Source: Chryseobacterium candidae (GTDB lineage Bacteria; Bacteroidota; Bacteroidia; Flavobacteriales; Weeksellaceae). From it: DNA of 39,446 bases. The position numbers were made by a program, and so were the translations under genes. The notes beneath the pieces were generated by a model. The model was not told the origin of the DNA and made no database searches. It worked only from the letters and a program-made list of their open reading frames with translations. The DNA lies in NCBI RefSeq assembly GCF_004916905.1, contig NZ_SDLV01000007.1, positions 1-39,446 of the forward strand, written 5' to 3'. Of the stretch, positions 1-8,455 are shown piece by piece. The first letter of the stretch is position 1. Every line of letters begins with the position of its first letter.

Positions 1-647
1 GTTGGAATCATCTTCTCTACTTCATCTAAGCCTTTTCCACCTAAAATGAACTGGGAAAGCTCTTTTCCGTCTTTATCTAATCTAATGATCAAAACATCTT
101 TTGAGCCGTAACCTTTAGAGGAGTTTTGTACATTGCCAGCTACAATAAATCCCTGATCTGTAGTCTGAATCACGGCTCTTGCTTCTTCATCCGAAGAAGT
201 TCCTAATGTTTTCTGCCACAATTGGTCTCCAAATTCATTGATTCTGATCATCCAGATGTCTGAGCCTCCCTTAGAATCCTCCTTTTTATCAAGACCTTTT
301 CCTGAATATGACGTTCCGGAAATCAGAAAACCACCGTCCTGAGTAGTGACAGTTGAAGATAGATAGTCATGATTGTTTCCTGAAAAGTATTTTTCAAAAA
401 CCTGTTCTCCCTGCTGATTTAATTTTATCAGGCGAAAATCATAACCGTTGTTTTGTTTGCTGTTCTGTTGAAGTTTATCGCTTTGAATGGAACTTCCTGA
501 GACAAGATACTGTCCGTCAATGGTTGTAGTAACCTGGCTTAGAAAATCCTGGGTAGAAGATTTGATGTCTTTTTGCCACACCACTTCCTGAGCAGATACC
601 CACATGATTGTGCATAAAGTGAATGCACTGAGATAGAATTTTTTCAT
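1..647 (-). CDS. Secreted repeat protein, N-terminal part (runs off the window)
   Basis: An open frame on the minus strand starts with ATG at 645-647 and is still open at base 1, so only the first 215 codons are present. It begins with a clear signal peptide (MKKFYLSAFTLCTIMWVSAQ) and continues with repeats of about 60 residues. Each repeat has a D-G or D-Q-G turn followed by a short strand, seen as TIDGQYLVSGS, TQDGGFLISGT and TTDQGFIVAGN, with a W-x-x-x-I or I-I-R-L-D strand between. This is the look of large flavobacterial beta-propeller or delta-60-type surface proteins, which often end in a type IX secretion sorting domain. The C-terminus lies outside the window, so sorting cannot be judged. 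No function is assigned. Confidence 0.75.
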   Translation of the reverse strand, partial: MKKFYLSAFTLCTIMWVSAQEVVWQKDIKSSTQDFLSQVTTTIDGQYLVSGSSIQSDKLQQNSKQNNGYDFRLIKLNQQGEQVFEKYFSGNNHDYLSSTVTTQDGGFLISGTSYSGKGLDKKEDSKGGSDIWMIRINEFGDQLWQKTLGTSSDEEARAVIQTTDQGFIVAGNVQNSSKGYGSKDVLIIRLDKDGKELSQFILGGKGLDEVEKMIP

Positions 648-850
648 TCCATGTTTTTTTGAGTTAGTAATTAGTTTCTTAAAAACTTTGCGAATTTAAC
701 ACTTTTTAAGGTAGGAAAATTATATTAATGCGATTTAATGTAAAACTTACTATTAAATATTTAACTTCCTTATTTATATTTAGTTTTATATTATTCTGTA
801 GCAAAATTATCTGCATGCAACGACAAAACTTGTCGTAATTTTTTATTATA

Positions 851-882
851 AAAACAAAAAGCCCCGAAATAAATTCCGGGGC
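851..882 (-). terminator. Rho-independent terminator after acs
   Basis: Arms GCCCCG (861-866) and CGGGGC (877-882) form a GC-rich stem with a 10-nt loop. On the minus strand the stem is followed by a T-rich tract (the complement of 851-860). It lies 26 bp past the acs stop codon and closes the carboxylate operon. Confidence 0.85.
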
Positions 883-907
883 CCACTATTGGTTAAATAA
901 TGATTAA

Positions 908-2815
908 TTAAATTCTTTCGCTTTTAATTTCCTCTACAATTTCAGGATTTAAAAGCGTACTGATGTCGCCAAAATTACTGAAGTCGCCTTCGGCAATTTT
1001 TCTCAATATTCTACGCATAATTTTTCCGGAACGTGTTTTCGGAAGACCGGAAACAAACTGTATTTTATCCAGTTTCGCAATCGGACCTATCTGATCCGAA
1101 ATCAGCTGGTTAATTTCTTTCTTCAGATTTTCTTTGTCACGGCCTTCTCCGGTTTCTTTAAGCATTACATAGCCGTACAACGCATTTCCTTTGATATCGT
1201 GAGGGTATCCTACAATTGCGGATTCTGCAACAGCCGGATGCTGGTTGATACTGTCTTCAATAGGTGCTGTCCCAAGGTTGTGCCCTGAAACAATGATCAC
1301 ATCATCTACGCGGCCCGTAATTCTGTAATAGCCAACTTCATCCCTCAATGCACCGTCTCCGGTAAAGTATTTCCCGGGAAATGCGGTGAAATAGGTTTCT
1401 TTATACCTTTGGTGGTCGCCCCAGATGGTTCTCGCGATTCCCGGCCATGGAAAACGGATACAAAGATTTCCGGTCACCTGGTTTCCTGTGATTTCATTTC
1501 GTTTATCATCCATCAGAACTGGCTGTACGCCTGGAAGTGGAAGAGTAGCATACGTTGGTTTGGTTGGGGTTACAAAAGGAAGTGGTGAAATCATAATTCC
1601 TCCTGTTTCTGTCTGCCACCATGTATCTACGATCGGACATTTTTTCTTTCCGACATGATCATTGAACCAGTGCCAGGCTTCATCATTGATAGGTTCTCCT
1701 ACAGATCCGATCACTTTCAGAGAGCTTAAATCATGTTTGTCTACCCATTCTGTACTTTCTTTGGCTAAAGAGCGGATAGCGGTAGGAGCGGTATAAAACT
1801 GAGTGATTTTATGTTTTTCAATCACTTCCCAGAAACGATCTGGTTCAGGATACGTAGGAACTCCTTCGAAAATTACAGTGGTAGCTCCATTCAATAATGG
1901 TCCGTAAAGAATGTAGGAATGTCCGGTGATCCATCCGATATCTGCGGTACACCAGTAAATATCATTTTCTTTATAATTAAAGACATTTTTGAAGGTATAA
2001 GCGGTGTAAACCATATAGCCGGCGCATGTATGAAGCATTCCTTTAGGCTTTCCTGTAGATCCGGAAGTATATAAAATGAAAAGCGGATCTTCAGAATCCA
2101 TAATGACAGTAACGAAATCAGGAGAAGCTTTCTCATACAGATCGGCCATCCAGTAATCTCTTCCTTCTTTCATTGTAATTTCGTTGTGGGTTCTCTTAAC
2201 AACAAGAACTTTCTCAACTGTCGGTGTTTTTTCAAGCGCTTCATCTACAATCGTTTTCAGGTCGAGAACTTTATTTCCTCTGTAGCTTCCGTCTGATGTG
2301 ATGACCATTTTGGCTTCACAGTCATTGACCCTTGATGCAACTGCTGAAGCTGAAAATCCTGCAAAAATAACAGAATGTACGGCACCCAGTTTTGCACAGG
2401 CAAGCATCGTAACAGCCAGTTCAGGAATCATTGGAAGATAAATGCAGACTCTGTCTCCTTTTTCAATTCCCATATCCCTTAAAATATTGGCTGTTTTATT
2501 AACACGCGTATACAGCTCATGGTAGGAAATATGCTGAGCTTCTTCCTTGGGATCATTAGGTTCCCAGATGATTGCTGTTTTTTCTCCTCTTATGGTAAGA
2601 TGTCTGTCTATACAGTTTTTGGTAATATTGAGTTTCGCATTTTTGAACCAGGTAATCTTGGCTTCATTCATGTCGTACTTAACAACCTTGCTCCATCTTT
2701 GGTACCACACGAAGTTCTGATCCGCTACCTTATCCCAGAACTTTTTAGGATTTTTGATAGACTTTTTATAGTCTTCAAAATATTGTGGTAAATCTTCTAT
2801 CAGGTAATTTCTCAT
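908..2815 (-). CDS. acs: Acetyl-CoA synthetase (AMP-forming)
   Basis: Makes acetyl-CoA from acetate, ATP and CoA through acetyl-AMP in the cytoplasm. The 635-residue length is close to the family norm of about 650. The AMP-binding P-loop YTSGSTGKPKGM is at residues 249-260, the WWQTETGG motif forms part of the acyl pocket, and the C-terminal PKTRSGK motif carries Lys598, the residue equivalent to the acetylation-controlled catalytic lysine of Acs enzymes. An N-terminal ACAS segment precedes the ligase core. The gene lies 61 bp downstream of a second acyl-CoA ligase and is followed by a strong terminator, so it is probably the last gene of its operon. The sensor kinase and receiver genes just upstream suggest acetate-responsive control. 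Identification is very secure; acetate as substrate is inferred from the family. Confidence 0.97.
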   Translation of the reverse strand: MRNYLIEDLPQYFEDYKKSIKNPKKFWDKVADQNFVWYQRWSKVVKYDMNEAKITWFKNAKLNITKNCIDRHLTIRGEKTAIIWEPNDPKEEAQHISYHELYTRVNKTANILRDMGIEKGDRVCIYLPMIPELAVTMLACAKLGAVHSVIFAGFSASAVASRVNDCEAKMVITSDGSYRGNKVLDLKTIVDEALEKTPTVEKVLVVKRTHNEITMKEGRDYWMADLYEKASPDFVTVIMDSEDPLFILYTSGSTGKPKGMLHTCAGYMVYTAYTFKNVFNYKENDIYWCTADIGWITGHSYILYGPLLNGATTVIFEGVPTYPEPDRFWEVIEKHKITQFYTAPTAIRSLAKESTEWVDKHDLSSLKVIGSVGEPINDEAWHWFNDHVGKKKCPIVDTWWQTETGGIMISPLPFVTPTKPTYATLPLPGVQPVLMDDKRNEITGNQVTGNLCIRFPWPGIARTIWGDHQRYKETYFTAFPGKYFTGDGALRDEVGYYRITGRVDDVIIVSGHNLGTAPIEDSINQHPAVAESAIVGYPHDIKGNALYGYVMLKETGEGRDKENLKKEINQLISDQIGPIAKLDKIQFVSGLPKTRSGKIMRRILRKIAEGDFSNFGDISTLLNPEIVEEIKSERI

Positions 2816-2876
2816 ATCCCTTTTGTTTTTTGAAATTTGAATTTATTATATTTTAAATTTATGTTTAATTTCTGGT

Positions 2877-4763
2877 TTAAGCCCTGTATTCCTCAATTTT
2901 TCCCTGAATTTCATCAATAATTTTTTCATCATCAATGGTGGACGGGATCTGGAAATCTTTGCCGTCAAGCAATGTTCTTATCAACTTTCTTAGAATTTTT
3001 CCGGATCTTGTTTTGGGTAAGCGTTTGACAACCATTACATTTTTTAAAAAAGCTACTGCTCCGATTTTGTTGCGAACCATCTGAATAATGTCTTTTTCAA
3101 TATCTTCTTCAGAGATCGCTGAACCGTTCTTTAAAACCACCGTGGCAAAAGGAATCTGTCCTTTTAAGTCGTCATCAATACCTACCACAGCGCATTCTGC
3201 GACATCCGGATGCGAGGAAACAATTTCCTCCATTTCGGAAGTGGAAAGCCTGTGTCCTGCCACGTTGATCACATCATCCACTCTTCCCGTAATGAAAATA
3301 TAACCGTCTTCATCCTGAATAGCACCATCTCCTGAAAAATAATATCCTTTATACTGAGACAGATAGCTGCTTTCAAAACGGGCGTAGTCTTTCCATATTC
3401 CAAGCATCGCGCCGGGTGGGAGAGGAAGTTTGATCACCAGATAGCCTTCATGGTGAGGATCAAGCTCAAATCCGGTTTCATCAAATATTTTAATATCATA
3501 TCCCGGAACTGGTTTTCCTGCAGAAGCTCTTTTAATCTGATAGCTGTCGTCATGCGTCAGTAATCCAAGCATTGGCCAGCCGGATTCTGTCTGCCACCAG
3601 TGGTCTATTGCCGGAACACCGATATGTTCTGCAAACCAGTCCAAAGTAGCCACATCACATCTTTCCCCGGCCAGAAACTGCTTTTTGAAATGGGTTAAAT
3701 CGTATTTTTTTACCAGTTCTCCATTAGGATCTTCTTTTTTTATAGCCCTGATCGCAGTAGGTGCTGTAAACATTACAGAGACTTTATATTCTGAAATAAT
3801 TCTCCAGAAAGTGCCTGCGTCAGGAGTCATGATTGGTTTACCTTCAAAAATAATAGTCGTATTTCTGTTGATTAATGGTCCGTACACAGAAAAACTATGT
3901 CCTACAGCCCATCCGAAGTCTGAAGCAGCCCAATACGTTTCTCCCGGCTCAACACCATAGACGTAAGTCATTGAGAATTGTAATGCCGTGGCATAACCTC
4001 CGGTATCACGAACGATGCCTTTAGGCTTTCCGGTAGTTCCTGAGGTATAAAGAAGGTAAAGCGGATGAGTTGATTCTACAGAAACACAGTCTGCGGGAGC
4101 TGACTTTTCTACTAATTCTTCATAATCGATTAGCCCTTCAAACATTTCATCCTTATTATCGACCAGTTTTCTGTTGTATACTATAATATTATCTACTTTA
4201 TCCTGTGCCAGTTCAATTGCTTTTTCTACCAGTGGCAGATAAGGAATTCTCCTGGCGATTTCTACTCCCGCTGTAGCGGTGATCAAAACTTTAGGTTTAC
4301 AGTCATCAATTCTTACAACAAGCTCATGAGGAGCAAACCCTCCGAAAACCACATTATGAATAACCCCGATTCTTGCGCATGCAAGCATAGCAAAAAGAGT
4401 CTGTGGAATCATAGGCATATAAATGACCGTGGTGTCTCCTTTTTTTAATCCCAAAGAGGCCAATCCGCCCGCCAGTTTTGCAATTTCCTCCTTTGCCTGG
4501 TTGAAAGTATAGGTTTTCTTTTGATGGGTTACGGGAGAATCATAAACGATGGCAGCCTGATCTCCAAATCCGTCTTCAATGTGTTTGTCAATACATAAGT
4601 AACACATATTGAGCTTTCCGTCTGAAAACCACTGTGGGTAATCGTTTTCACCATGGGAAAGAATTTGTTGGGGAAATTCAAACCATTTGATTTCTGCTGC
4701 CTGTTTTTTCCAGAAGTCTTCTTTGTTTTCTATACTTTGTTTAAATAATGTATCTGTTTCCAT
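2877..4763 (-). CDS. prpE: Propionyl-CoA synthetase-like acyl-CoA ligase
   Basis: A 628-residue AMP-forming acyl-CoA ligase of the Acs/PrpE superfamily. It has the P-loop YTSGTTGKPKG, the acyl-pocket motif WWQTESGWP and a C-terminal PKTRSGK with the conserved lysine at residue 589. The segment VVFGGFAPHELVVRIDDCKP is typical of PrpE enzymes, where true Acs has FAGFSASAVASRVND. The likely substrate is propionate or another short acid, giving the acyl-CoA; the exact acid cannot be read from sequence. The gene directly precedes acs and follows the receiver gene across a 99-bp spacer filled by two palindromic repeats, so it may have its own promoter or depend on readthrough. Confidence 0.85.
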   Translation of the reverse strand: METDTLFKQSIENKEDFWKKQAAEIKWFEFPQQILSHGENDYPQWFSDGKLNMCYLCIDKHIEDGFGDQAAIVYDSPVTHQKKTYTFNQAKEEIAKLAGGLASLGLKKGDTTVIYMPMIPQTLFAMLACARIGVIHNVVFGGFAPHELVVRIDDCKPKVLITATAGVEIARRIPYLPLVEKAIELAQDKVDNIIVYNRKLVDNKDEMFEGLIDYEELVEKSAPADCVSVESTHPLYLLYTSGTTGKPKGIVRDTGGYATALQFSMTYVYGVEPGETYWAASDFGWAVGHSFSVYGPLINRNTTIIFEGKPIMTPDAGTFWRIISEYKVSVMFTAPTAIRAIKKEDPNGELVKKYDLTHFKKQFLAGERCDVATLDWFAEHIGVPAIDHWWQTESGWPMLGLLTHDDSYQIKRASAGKPVPGYDIKIFDETGFELDPHHEGYLVIKLPLPPGAMLGIWKDYARFESSYLSQYKGYYFSGDGAIQDEDGYIFITGRVDDVINVAGHRLSTSEMEEIVSSHPDVAECAVVGIDDDLKGQIPFATVVLKNGSAISEEDIEKDIIQMVRNKIGAVAFLKNVMVVKRLPKTRSGKILRKLIRTLLDGKDFQIPSTIDDEKIIDEIQGKIEEYRA

Positions 4764-4790
4764 GTCAATAGTTGTATGTTTCGTTTAATA

Positions 4791-4821
4791 CCCTTGTCAA
4801 GGTTTTAAACCTTGACAAGGG
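4791..4821. repeat. 31-nt near-perfect palindrome, copy 1
   Basis: Two 15-nt arms (CCCTTGTCAAGGTTT and its reverse complement) flank a single T. A second copy with the same core lies at 17985-18017 between argF' and argB, so this is a dispersed palindromic element. Neither copy has a T-tract directly after it, which argues against a plain terminator. Confidence 0.85.
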
Positions 4822-4831
4822 TAAGTAGTTG

Positions 4832-4863
4832 TGTTATTGCGAGCCGAAGGCGAAGCAATCTCT
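4832..4863. repeat. TTATTGCGAG...GAAGCAATC dispersed-type repeat
   Basis: ATTGC at 4836-4840 and GCAAT at 4855-4859 are inverted around GAGCCGAAGGCGAA. The unit resembles the ATTGCGAG...AAGCAATC intergenic repeats common in Bacteroidota genomes (family link from memory). It touches the stop codon of the receiver gene. Confidence 0.55.
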
Positions 4864-5222
4864 TAAAACATTTCCTCAATCTGCTGCATCAGTTTCTTAA
4901 TAGAGTATGGTTTTGTGACATAGGCATCCGCACCCATTTCCAGTCCTTTTTCTATATCTCTGGGATTATTTTTTGCACTCAGAAAGATCACTTTGGTGTC
5001 TTTCAGTTTTTCGTCCTGTTTAATAAGATCTAAAGTGCTGTAACCATCGAGGTTGGGCATCATAATATCGAGAAGAATCACGTCCGGTATCATTGTTTTC
5101 AGGAATTCAAGGACTTCTGTTCCGTCACGGGCAATATAGACGTCATATCCGTTTTTCTTAAAGCTGTATTCTAACGACATTAATATTTTGTGTTCGTCAT
5201 CCGCAATGATTATCTTTTTCAT
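4863..5222 (-). CDS. Stand-alone CheY-like response regulator
   Basis: A 119-residue protein that is only a receiver domain. The acidic pair Asp8/Asp9, phospho-acceptor Asp52 (VILLDIMMPNLDG), Ser82 and Lys104 are all present. There is no DNA-binding or enzymatic output domain. It starts 9 bp after the histidine kinase gene ends, so it is very probably that kinase's partner in the same transcript. Related acetate and carbon sensor systems (CrbS/CrbR, CbrA/CbrB) use a receiver fused to a DNA-binding domain, so signal output here must pass through protein contact or a further partner. The receiver assignment is secure; the pathway role is inferred from context. Confidence 0.93.
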   Translation of the reverse strand: MKKIIIADDEHKILMSLEYSFKKNGYDVYIARDGTEVLEFLKTMIPDVILLDIMMPNLDGYSTLDLIKQDEKLKDTKVIFLSAKNNPRDIEKGLEMGADAYVTKPYSIKKLMQQIEEMF

Positions 5223-5231
5223 AAGAAGGTT

Positions 5232-7937
5232 TTAATGGTGTTCAACTTCATTGGTAATTTCTTTTTTCGTTTTTTCGGGAATGCTGATGGTGAAAGTTAC
5301 GCCCAGTCCGCTGTTTTCTGCTTTTATTCTTCCTCCGTGTGCCTCTACAATTTTTTTGGAAATGGCCAGTCCCAGTCCGCTTCCGGTAGGCTTTAAAATA
5401 TTCTGATTTTTTGATTGATAAAACTTGTCAAAAATCATTTCCAGATCCTCTTCCGGAATATGCTTTCCGGTATTGAAAATGGAGATGGTCAGCTGATCCT
5501 CTTTTTTAAATAATTTGGTTTGAATTGTTCCTTGTTCTTCTGTGAATTTTAAGGCATTCCCCCAGATATTCTGAAACAGTTGTATCATTCTCGCTTCATC
5601 ATATTCAAATATAAACTGATTCAGAAGATTAACTTCACTTAAATGAATGTTTTTCTGCTGTATAAGATGAAGAAGGGGATTTAAGGCTTTTTTATATGTT
5701 TCAACAATATTGTTTTCCTGAATATGTAAAGAGATTTCACCATGCTGTAATTTGTCCAGATAAAGAATATCATTGATGATTTCACTTAATCTGTCGGATT
5801 CTGTAATGATGTTGTTCAGAAACTCCTGTTTGATGTCAAAAGGAATATCATCATCATCGGCTAAAATTTCTCCCGCAGAGCGGATGGCCGTAATCGGAGT
5901 TCTCAGCTCGTGGGCAACAGAGTCCAGAAAGTCGTCTTTTTGACGGTCTTTGATGATCAGGCTTTCATTGGCTGTTCTCAGATCATCAGAAAGTTTCTGC
6001 AGTTCTTCAGACTGTTCGGTAAGCTTTTTATTTAAGCTGATATTTTCCTGTGATTCTTCAAGGATATTCAAAACTTCTTTCAACGATATTTTATCTTCCT
6101 TGGTTACCCCTTCTATCAATATTTTTGCGGAGGCAGTACCAATTCTTCCGGCCAAAAGATTTTCTGAGAATTTGATAAACCTTGAATCAGCAGTTTCCGT
6201 TTTGGAATCAATATTATATTTTAAATTGAAAATTCTTAGTGCCTGTTCCGTTTTATTTTTGCCTAAGAAACGTTCCAGAATGTTCTGGATATCCGAAATA
6301 TAAGCCGTTCCGCGCCAGATGAAAGCATTTTCGTGATTCTGAATATACTTGTCTATATCTACATACAGCTCTGCAAAGTTTCTTTCGCGGTAATTTCCTT
6401 TGGAGCTTACAGATACGATTGTAAATAAGCTTGTGTTCACCAGCATCGACCAGAAAAAGATCTGTGGAATCCTTCCCAAAAAAGGAATGGTGAAAAAACC
6501 AAAAGCATTATACATTTCCCTGAGGACTCCTTTGAATTCCTGATTGTACGAAAAATAATACTGGGGAATAATGAGCCCGAAATAACAGATGGCCAATCCG
6601 GCTAAAAGTCCTGCAACAGCACCTTTATAACTTCCTCTTCTCCAGAATAAAGCTCCGAAAAATGCAGGTGCCAATTGTGCAATCACTACAAATGAGATTA
6701 ATCCTACCGAATCCAGTGATGTTTTCAGGATGAAATATTTATAGAAGGCAAAAGCCATGATGATCAGTGCAAAAATGCTGAACTTTCTGATATTGGTAAT
6801 GCTTCTGGTATTTTTTTCTTCATTTTCAGATTTTAATTTTCCCAGTAATCCGTATGGAATGATGAGATTGTTGGAAAGCATTATGGATAGAGTAATAGCA
6901 GAAATAATAATCATGGAAATACATGAGCTCAATCCGCCAAGAAAAACAAACACAGTAATTAAAGTATTGTCAAAATGCTGTGGAATCAGAATAGAGTAGA
7001 ATTCGGGATTTACTTTCTGTCCGTCAAAAATTAATCTTCCTCCCCAGGCAATCGGGAAAATAAATATAGTGAAGATTAAAAGATAAAGCGGAAAAAACCA
7101 AATGGCTGTTCTGATATGTTTTTCCTGTCTGTTCTCAACAATGGCGGTGTGGAACTGTCTTGGCAAAATGCAGATTGCTGTGGCAGAAATCATACAAAGA
7201 ACCATCCAGTTCATCGCACCTTCAATGCCATTGAAGGTGTTTTTTTCTTTAAAATCCTCAAACTTACTGGCTTTCTCATAGATATCTGAGAATCCGTCAA
7301 AGACATAATAAATGACAAAAAATCCGAGAATAATAATAAAAAACAGTTTTAAAAAGCTTTCCAGAGCAATTGCCGAGATAATTCCAAGCCGCTTTTCAGA
7401 AGCATCTACATATCGTGTTCCGTAATAAGAAGAAAATAAGGCGATTAAAACCACAACGAAAGTTGCGTTATCAGTCAGGATATCCTTCGACATCGGAGTT
7501 TCTGTCACTAAGTGAAAGGTTTCAGAAATAGCTTTAATCTGCAGCCCGATATAAGGAACGATCGCCAGAAGACAGACTATAGTGATGATAGCACTCAGGC
7601 TTCTGCTGTTGCCGTATCTTAATGAAATGAAATCGGCAAGGCTGCTTATTTTATTGACTCTGGAAATCCTTACAATCCGGGTATTGATGTAAATCCATGC
7701 CGGAATTATCATAATAGGACCAATATAAATCGGAAGATAGTTTAGTCCGCTTGTAGCTGCCACGCCAATACTTCCATAATACGTCCAGGCAGTACAATAT
7801 ACAGCAAGGGACAGAGCGTAGATATATGGATTATTGATCCATAATTTACTTCTTTTCTTCTCTGCTAAATGAGCAACTAAGAAAAGGAGAGCCAGATAAA
7901 ACAGAACGACAAAAAATAATGCGAAACTATTCATCAT
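5232..7937 (-). CDS. Hybrid sodium:solute symporter / sensor histidine kinase (CrbS/CbrA-like)
   Basis: A 901-residue inner-membrane sensor. Residues about 1-500 form a sodium:solute symporter (SSS) domain with about a dozen membrane spans. Residues about 535-620 match the STAC linker seen in such kinases (FIWRGTAYISDIQNILERFL and SENLLAGRIGTASAKILI). A coiled coil leads to the dimerisation/phospho-acceptor helix with His676 in AHELRTP. The ATPase domain has the N-box Asn794 region (FQNIWGNALKF), the F-box FDKFYQ and the G2 box GSGLGLAISKK. Kinases of this design control carbon use: CrbS controls acs in Vibrio and Pseudomonas, and CbrA controls amino-acid and histidine use. Neighbouring acs, prpE and transport genes point to a short carboxylate as signal. 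Its start overlaps the small upstream gene by 11 bp, suggesting translational coupling. Confidence 0.95.
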   Translation of the reverse strand: MMNSFALFFVVLFYLALLFLVAHLAEKKRSKLWINNPYIYALSLAVYCTAWTYYGSIGVAATSGLNYLPIYIGPIMIIPAWIYINTRIVRISRVNKISSLADFISLRYGNSRSLSAIITIVCLLAIVPYIGLQIKAISETFHLVTETPMSKDILTDNATFVVVLIALFSSYYGTRYVDASEKRLGIISAIALESFLKLFFIIILGFFVIYYVFDGFSDIYEKASKFEDFKEKNTFNGIEGAMNWMVLCMISATAICILPRQFHTAIVENRQEKHIRTAIWFFPLYLLIFTIFIFPIAWGGRLIFDGQKVNPEFYSILIPQHFDNTLITVFVFLGGLSSCISMIIISAITLSIMLSNNLIIPYGLLGKLKSENEEKNTRSITNIRKFSIFALIIMAFAFYKYFILKTSLDSVGLISFVVIAQLAPAFFGALFWRRGSYKGAVAGLLAGLAICYFGLIIPQYYFSYNQEFKGVLREMYNAFGFFTIPFLGRIPQIFFWSMLVNTSLFTIVSVSSKGNYRERNFAELYVDIDKYIQNHENAFIWRGTAYISDIQNILERFLGKNKTEQALRIFNLKYNIDSKTETADSRFIKFSENLLAGRIGTASAKILIEGVTKEDKISLKEVLNILEESQENISLNKKLTEQSEELQKLSDDLRTANESLIIKDRQKDDFLDSVAHELRTPITAIRSAGEILADDDDIPFDIKQEFLNNIITESDRLSEIINDILYLDKLQHGEISLHIQENNIVETYKKALNPLLHLIQQKNIHLSEVNLLNQFIFEYDEARMIQLFQNIWGNALKFTEEQGTIQTKLFKKEDQLTISIFNTGKHIPEEDLEMIFDKFYQSKNQNILKPTGSGLGLAISKKIVEAHGGRIKAENSGLGVTFTISIPEKTKKEITNEVEHH

Positions 7938-8121
7938 GTCTTTTTACAATTACAAAAGAAATCACAATGGAAATCATCCAGACCACGAAAAGGTAAATAA
8001 GGATCATTGGATAGCCCAAAACTTCCCTGTCACTGTTGAAAAGAAGTGAAATAGGAATGCTGAAAGCAATCATGAGCCCTACGCTCAGTATGATAAGTTT
8101 TTGTTCGTGTCTTTTTTTCAT
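7927..8121 (-). CDS. Small two-span membrane protein, coupled to the sensor kinase (CbrX-like position)
   Basis: A 64-residue protein starting at the ATG at 8119-8121 (MKKRHEQKLIILS...). A frame-open ATG further up, at 8160, would place the coding start inside a perfect 16-bp hairpin (8138-8173), so the inner start is preferred. Two hydrophobic helices are visible (LIILSVGLMIAFSIPISLLF and MILIYLFVVWMISIVISFVI) with a short loop containing a GYP turn. Small two-helix proteins of this kind accompany many SSS transporters (DUF485 and DUF4212 type) and precede cbrA in pseudomonads as cbrX. Here the gene overlaps the kinase start by 11 bp. It may be a small subunit of the symporter-like sensor half. 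Family membership is not proven. Confidence 0.75.
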   Translation of the reverse strand: MKKRHEQKLIILSVGLMIAFSIPISLLFNSDREVLGYPMILIYLFVVWMISIVISFVIVKRHDE

Positions 8122-8137
8122 AAATGATTTTGATAAA

Positions 8138-8173
8138 AGATAATTGATGAATGACTGCATTCATCAATTATCT
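8138..8173 (-). terminator. Strong hairpin between two small genes; partial terminator or processing site
   Basis: AGATAATTGATGAATG (8138-8153) and its exact complement (8158-8173) form a 16-bp stem with loop ACTG. Read on the minus strand a short run of four T follows; on the plus strand a longer T-run follows (8175-8180). It lies after the 75-residue membrane protein gene and before the sensor kinase genes, so it may lower readthrough from the transporter part of the operon into the sensor part. Confidence 0.55.
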
Positions 8174-8184
8174 GTTTTTTGCTT

Positions 8185-8412
8185 TTAAATTTTATCGTCG
8201 GAATATTCTCCTTTTAAGGCATAATATCCGAAAATAGCCATTCCGCCTGAGATAATCGGCATCAGTACAAAGAGAATGATGATCCCAAAAACCAGATCTT
8301 CCTGTTTTCCGGATGCGATTTTAGGGATTCCCAATACCGTAATTCCGAAATAGCCTACAATCACCGCAATAGCGATCCAGAGAATGCCTAATATTTTTTT
8401 TAGTCCGTTCAT
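8185..8412 (-). CDS. Small two-span membrane protein next to the symporter
   Basis: A 75-residue protein with two hydrophobic segments (residues about 7-28 and 45-68) joined by a polar loop, and a charged tail (GEYSDDKI). It lies 43 bp after the MHS-family symporter gene on the same strand. In Bacteroidota a small protein of this look often follows such symporters, so it may be an accessory subunit or stabiliser (inference from context and memory). No enzymatic motif is visible. Confidence 0.8.
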   Translation of the reverse strand: MNGLKKILGILWIAIAVIVGYFGITVLGIPKIASGKQEDLVFGIIILFVLMPIISGGMAIFGYYALKGEYSDDKI

Positions 8413-8455
8413 TTTAGTAGTTTTAAAATTAATAAAAATTTGAGTGATTCAGTGC

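Noticed and set aside
5950..6303. Plus-strand open frame inside the sensor kinase gene
   Set aside because: It is antisense to conserved kinase-domain and STAC sequence and its product is Ser/Leu/Phe-rich without any family feature.
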